Part shown: piece by piece, positions 60,813 to 64,000 of the stretch | How positions within the stretch are numbered: position 1 is the first letter of the stretch | Layout of the letters: the number at the start of each line of letters is the position of its first letter | The notes under the pieces: model-generated | What the model was told of the DNA's origin: nothing | The model's database searches: none | The model's input: only the letters and a program-made list of their open reading frames with translations | Program-made: the position numbers and the translations under genes | DNA from: JALORV01 sp963707445 | GTDB lineage: Bacteria > Pseudomonadota > Gammaproteobacteria > Burkholderiales > Burkholderiaceae_F | Length of the DNA: 64,000 nucleotides | NCBI GenBank assembly: GCA_963707445.1 | Contig: CAVPPW010000002.1 | Span: 124,001-188,000, forward strand | Direction: 5' to 3'

Positions 60813-63800
60813 ATGAACTCCCCTACCGACCGACCGGCGACGATTGCGCGCGAACTCAGCGCGCGTGCGTCGAAAATCGAGCAGGCGCTCGAACGGGCCG
60901 TCGGCGAAACCCTCGAACACGGGCTGCAAGCCGCTGAAGCCTCGATCGCACGGCGCTTCGGTGCACGAGCGGTACGCGCGCTCGAATGGACCGTGCGCGC
61001 TCTCGGCGTCGCTGTGGTCGTGGCGTTCTTCGCGTTCGGCCTGCTGCTGCTCGCGCTGCGCTACTGGCTGCTGCCCGACATCGACGCGATGCGACCGCGC
61101 ATCGAGTCGATCGCGAGCGCGGCGCTGAAGGCACCGGTCAGCATCGGCCGCATCGAGGCGAGCTGGCAAGGACTCAATCCGGCACTTGCGCTGACCGACG
61201 TGCGGATCATGGGGCGGCGCGGCGCCGCGCTGACGCTGCCGCGAATCCGCGGCACGGTGTCATGGACCAGCATTCCCGCGCTGGAACCGCGCTTTGCGCA
61301 GCTCCGCATCGATGCGCCTGAACTCGAGATCGCGCTGCTCGAAGGCGGGGCCATCTCGGTGGCCGGCATCGTCATCGATCCCAAGGACGACGGCGGCGAC
61401 AACGAGCTGCTCGAATGGTTGCTGGCCCAGCGGCACGTGGTCGTCATGGATGCGCGCGTGCAGTTGCGCGATGAACGCGCGAGCCCGCCGCGCGAACTCT
61501 TGTTCTCGGATGCCGATCTGCTGCTCGAAGCCGGCCTCGCGGGCAATCGCTTCGGTCTGCACCTGGCGCCGCCACCGGCGCTGGCCGCGCCGGTCGACCT
61601 GCGCGGCGAGTTCCGTACCGGTCCCTTCGCGCGCCGCTCCGACTTCCGCCGCTGGAGCGGGCAGTTGTTCGCGCAGCTCGACTATGTCGATCTCGCCAGC
61701 GCCAACCAGTGGGTCCATGCGCCGATCAATGTCGGCCGCGCCAGCGGAGCGATGCGCGCCTGGATGCGATTCGATGCGTTCGAGATCGTCGGCACCACGG
61801 CCGACCTCGCGCTAAAAGACGTCGATGCGCGGCTCGCGCCCGAACTTCAGCCGTTGAAAATGAGCTCGTTGCAGGGTCGCGTGACGCAGAGCCGTTGGGG
61901 CGACGAGGCGCGCGGCGGGCAGCGGCTGGCGTTGATCGGTGTGACCTTCGATCTGGCGAGCGGCGCGCGCTTCCCGCCGCTCGACCTCAGCTACCGCTAC
62001 ACACGCGCCAGCGGCGACCGGCCGCAGCTGTTCGAACTCGAGGGTTCGCGGATCGATCTGGCCAGCCTCGCCAGCATTGCGACCCATGTGCCGCTGGGCG
62101 CCTCGATCCGCCAGACGATCGCGCGCTATGCGCCGCGAGGCCGGCTGTCCGAAGTCTCGATGCGCTGGGAAGGCGCCGAACCCGAATGGAGCACGCTGAC
62201 GGCGAAGGCGCGCTTTGATCAGCTTGTCGCTTGCGGCGCAGCCAGCGCCTGAAGGCGGCAAGGTCGGTACGCCAGGCTTCGAGCGGCTGAGTGGCAACGT
62301 GCAGTTGGATCGCGGCGCGGCCGCGCTGCAGCTCGCTTCGCGTGATGCGGTGATCGAGTTTCCCGGCGTGTTCGAGGAACCGCGCCTCGCGTTCAGCCAG
62401 CTGCAGGCGGACGTCAAATGGAAACCGGGCGAGCGGCCCGAAGCCCGCATCGACGCACTGCTGCTCGAAAACGCGGATCTGTCCATCAGCGCGAGCGGGT
62501 ATCTGGCGGCCTTCGCAATCGGGCACCGGCAGCGGTTCGATCGACGTCACCGGCCGCATCCCGCGGCTTGCCGCAAAGCAGGCGCACCGCTACGTGCCGC
62601 TCGCGGCCGGGGCCAGAAACGGTGGCATGGCTGCGGAACGCGATCCTCGAGGGCCGCGTCGAAGACGGTGCGTTCCGGCTGCGCGGCGACCTGGCGAAGT
62701 TTCCCTTCCCGGTTGCCGCCGACGGCGAGTTCCGCGTCAGCGCGCGACTGCGAGACGGCATGGTCGACGTTGGCCCGAGGCCGGCGGCCGATGGCTCGGC
62801 CGCGCCCGGCGCGGTCTGGCCGCTGCTGCGCGACATCGATGCCGACCTGCTGTTCGAGCGGCAGAGCATGACGATCACCGCGCAGCGCGGCACGATCAAC
62901 GGCATGCGCATCAGCGAGACGGTGGCGCGCATCCCCGATCTCGGCCACGACTCGACGCTGGAAGTGAAGGGTCAGACGGCAGGCGCGCTTTCCGACCTGC
63001 TGGGCTACGTCAACGCGAGTCCGATTGCGGACTGGATCGGCGGTGTCACGCGCGGCGCCGAAGCGCGTGGCAATGCACGGGTCGACCTGCAGCTCGTCAT
63101 TCCGCTGCTGCACTCGGGCGATGCGCGCGTCAAAGGCGCGCTGCAGCTGCAGAACAACGACCTGACATTGGTCGACGTGCCGGAATTCTCGCGCGCCAAC
63201 GGCGTGCTCAACTTCAACGAGCGCGGCGTGCGCTTCAACAGCATCGCGGCCGGCTTTCTTGGCGGCCAGGTGCGCCTCGACGCAACCACCCGCAACGACG
63301 GCGCAGTTGTGATCAGCGCTGCCGGCAATGCGACCTCCGCCGGGCTGAGGCGCGCGCTCGATGTCGATGTGGTGCAGCGGTTGCTCGACCGCTCGCAAGG
63401 CGGCACGCGCTACAGCGGCACGCTGACCGCGCAGGGCGGCGGCCTGATACTGCTGGTCGAGAGCGATCTCAGCGGCCTGGCGATCGACGGCGTCGCGCCG
63501 ATTCGCAAGACCGCCGCGGAAGCGCTGCCGTTCCGACTCGAGCGCAACAGCCGCGACGGCGGCGTGACGCTGCGCGTCAGCGGCGGCCGGCTTTTCGGGC
63601 TCGCGTTCGACCACCGTCGCGAGCGCGACGTCGCACGGCTGGTACGCGGCGTCGTCGCGATCAACGAGCCGCCCAACCTGCCTGACAGTGGCCTGCGGGT
63701 CCAGGTCACTGCGCCGCGCTTTGATGTCGAAGCCTGGGCCCAGTGGCTCGGCATCGACCTGCACGCAGCGCCTGCGCCCGCGCGGCCCGCATCGAGCGAT

Positions 63801-64000
63801 GAGGGAATCCGCGTCGATTACTTCGCCTTGCGCACGCCGGAGCTGGTGGTCGAGCGCCGCGTATTTCACAACGTCACGCTCGGGGCGTCGCGCACCGATG
63901 CGGGCGGATTCGATGCCAACGTCGTGTCCGACGGCGTCGTCGGCTACATCGGATGGCGGCCGGGTCCGGTCGGCAGCATCGGCGGCACCAGTATGGGACA
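60813..64000 (+). CDS. yhdP: YhdP-family (AsmA-like, DUF3971) protein, C-terminus cut by window edge, frameshifted
   Basis: Very long inner-membrane-anchored protein with a large periplasmic part; relatives help phospholipid transport to the outer membrane. N-terminal helix VRALGVAVVVAFFAFGLLLL (20 residues), then the DUF3971-type repeats: IGRIEASWQGLNPALALTDV (20 residues), RIRGTVSWTSIPALEPRFAQ (20 residues). The first 470 codons are clean; changes near 62220, 62515 and 62605 follow, after which VPLAAGPETVAWLRNAILEG (20 residues, reconstructed) and RVEDGAFRLRGDLAKFPFPV (20 residues) continue, and later LPDLGHDSTLEV-type repeats to the edge. Over 1,060 codons are in the window. Next to glnE, the standard betaproteobacterial order. 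Confidence 0.88.

Overview
The window is GC-rich (well above 60% by eye) and has the gene content and order of a betaproteobacterial chromosome, probably Burkholderiales-like. The signs are grpE-dnaK-dnaJ beside hemH/hrcA/nadK/recN, glnE divergent from a yhdP-type gene, a DUF6502/DUF5666 pair, a TRAP transporter operon under an IclR-type regulator, and a PEP-CTERM protein. No tRNA, rRNA, CRISPR array, prophage or transposase is visible. The taxon is inferred from gene content only.

Layout. 1-8.9 kb is a catabolic cluster. An IclR regulator divides a leftward pair (HMG-CoA-lyase family enzyme, family III CoA-transferase running off the left edge) from a rightward operon (DctP, DctQ, DctM, aldehyde dehydrogenase, TPP enzyme). 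The shared intergenic region has a promoter and a near-consensus IclR operator. 9-12.2 kb: alpha/beta hydrolase, L-serine dehydratase, diheme cytochrome c. 12.5-13.9 kb: subtilisin-like protease with a strong terminator. 13.9-18.7 kb: gcvT-gcvH-gcvP under a tandem glycine riboswitch. 18.8-23.5 kb: NmrA-like protein, threonine aldolase, small membrane protein, basic amino acid decarboxylase. 23.6-30.4 kb: accessory envelope genes (FecR/DUF6600-like protein, PEP-CTERM protein, rhodanese, HI0933-like flavoprotein, beta-helix lipoprotein) and an attC-like palindrome. 30.6-35.5 kb: chaperone cluster grpE-dnaK-(J protein without zinc finger)-dnaJ with sigma32-like promoters. 35.8-45.2 kb: hemH, the DUF6502/DUF5666 pair, ytfE, hrcA, nadK, recN, and three copies of a hairpin-rich repeat that each begin at a TAG stop codon. 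45.3-55.2 kb: ornithine-cyclodeaminase family protein, moaC, M48 protease, ferredoxin-NADP reductase, several small conserved genes, ilvE and a PlpD-like patatin/Omp85 protein. 55.4-64 kb: AzlC/AzlD exporter, MFS transporter, glnE, and a yhdP-type gene running off the right edge.

Sequence quality. About 29 of some 51 genes need one or more single-base frame corrections to give a normal family-length protein, including essential genes (dnaJ, hemH). Other stretches (32.9-35.5 and 40.6-48.4 kb) are clean. Most corrections remove an extra base. I read these as indel errors in the assembly, not pseudogenes. For such genes the coordinates span the whole reconstructed gene and the approximate breakpoints are given.

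How the genes work together. The left cluster looks like uptake of an organic acid followed by decarboxylation, aldehyde oxidation, CoA activation and C-C cleavage. Serine dehydratase, the glycine cleavage system and threonine aldolase form a glycine/serine/threonine group, with the glycine riboswitch as its visible control. The chaperone cluster is probably heat-induced through sigma32; hrcA is present but no CIRCE element was found here.
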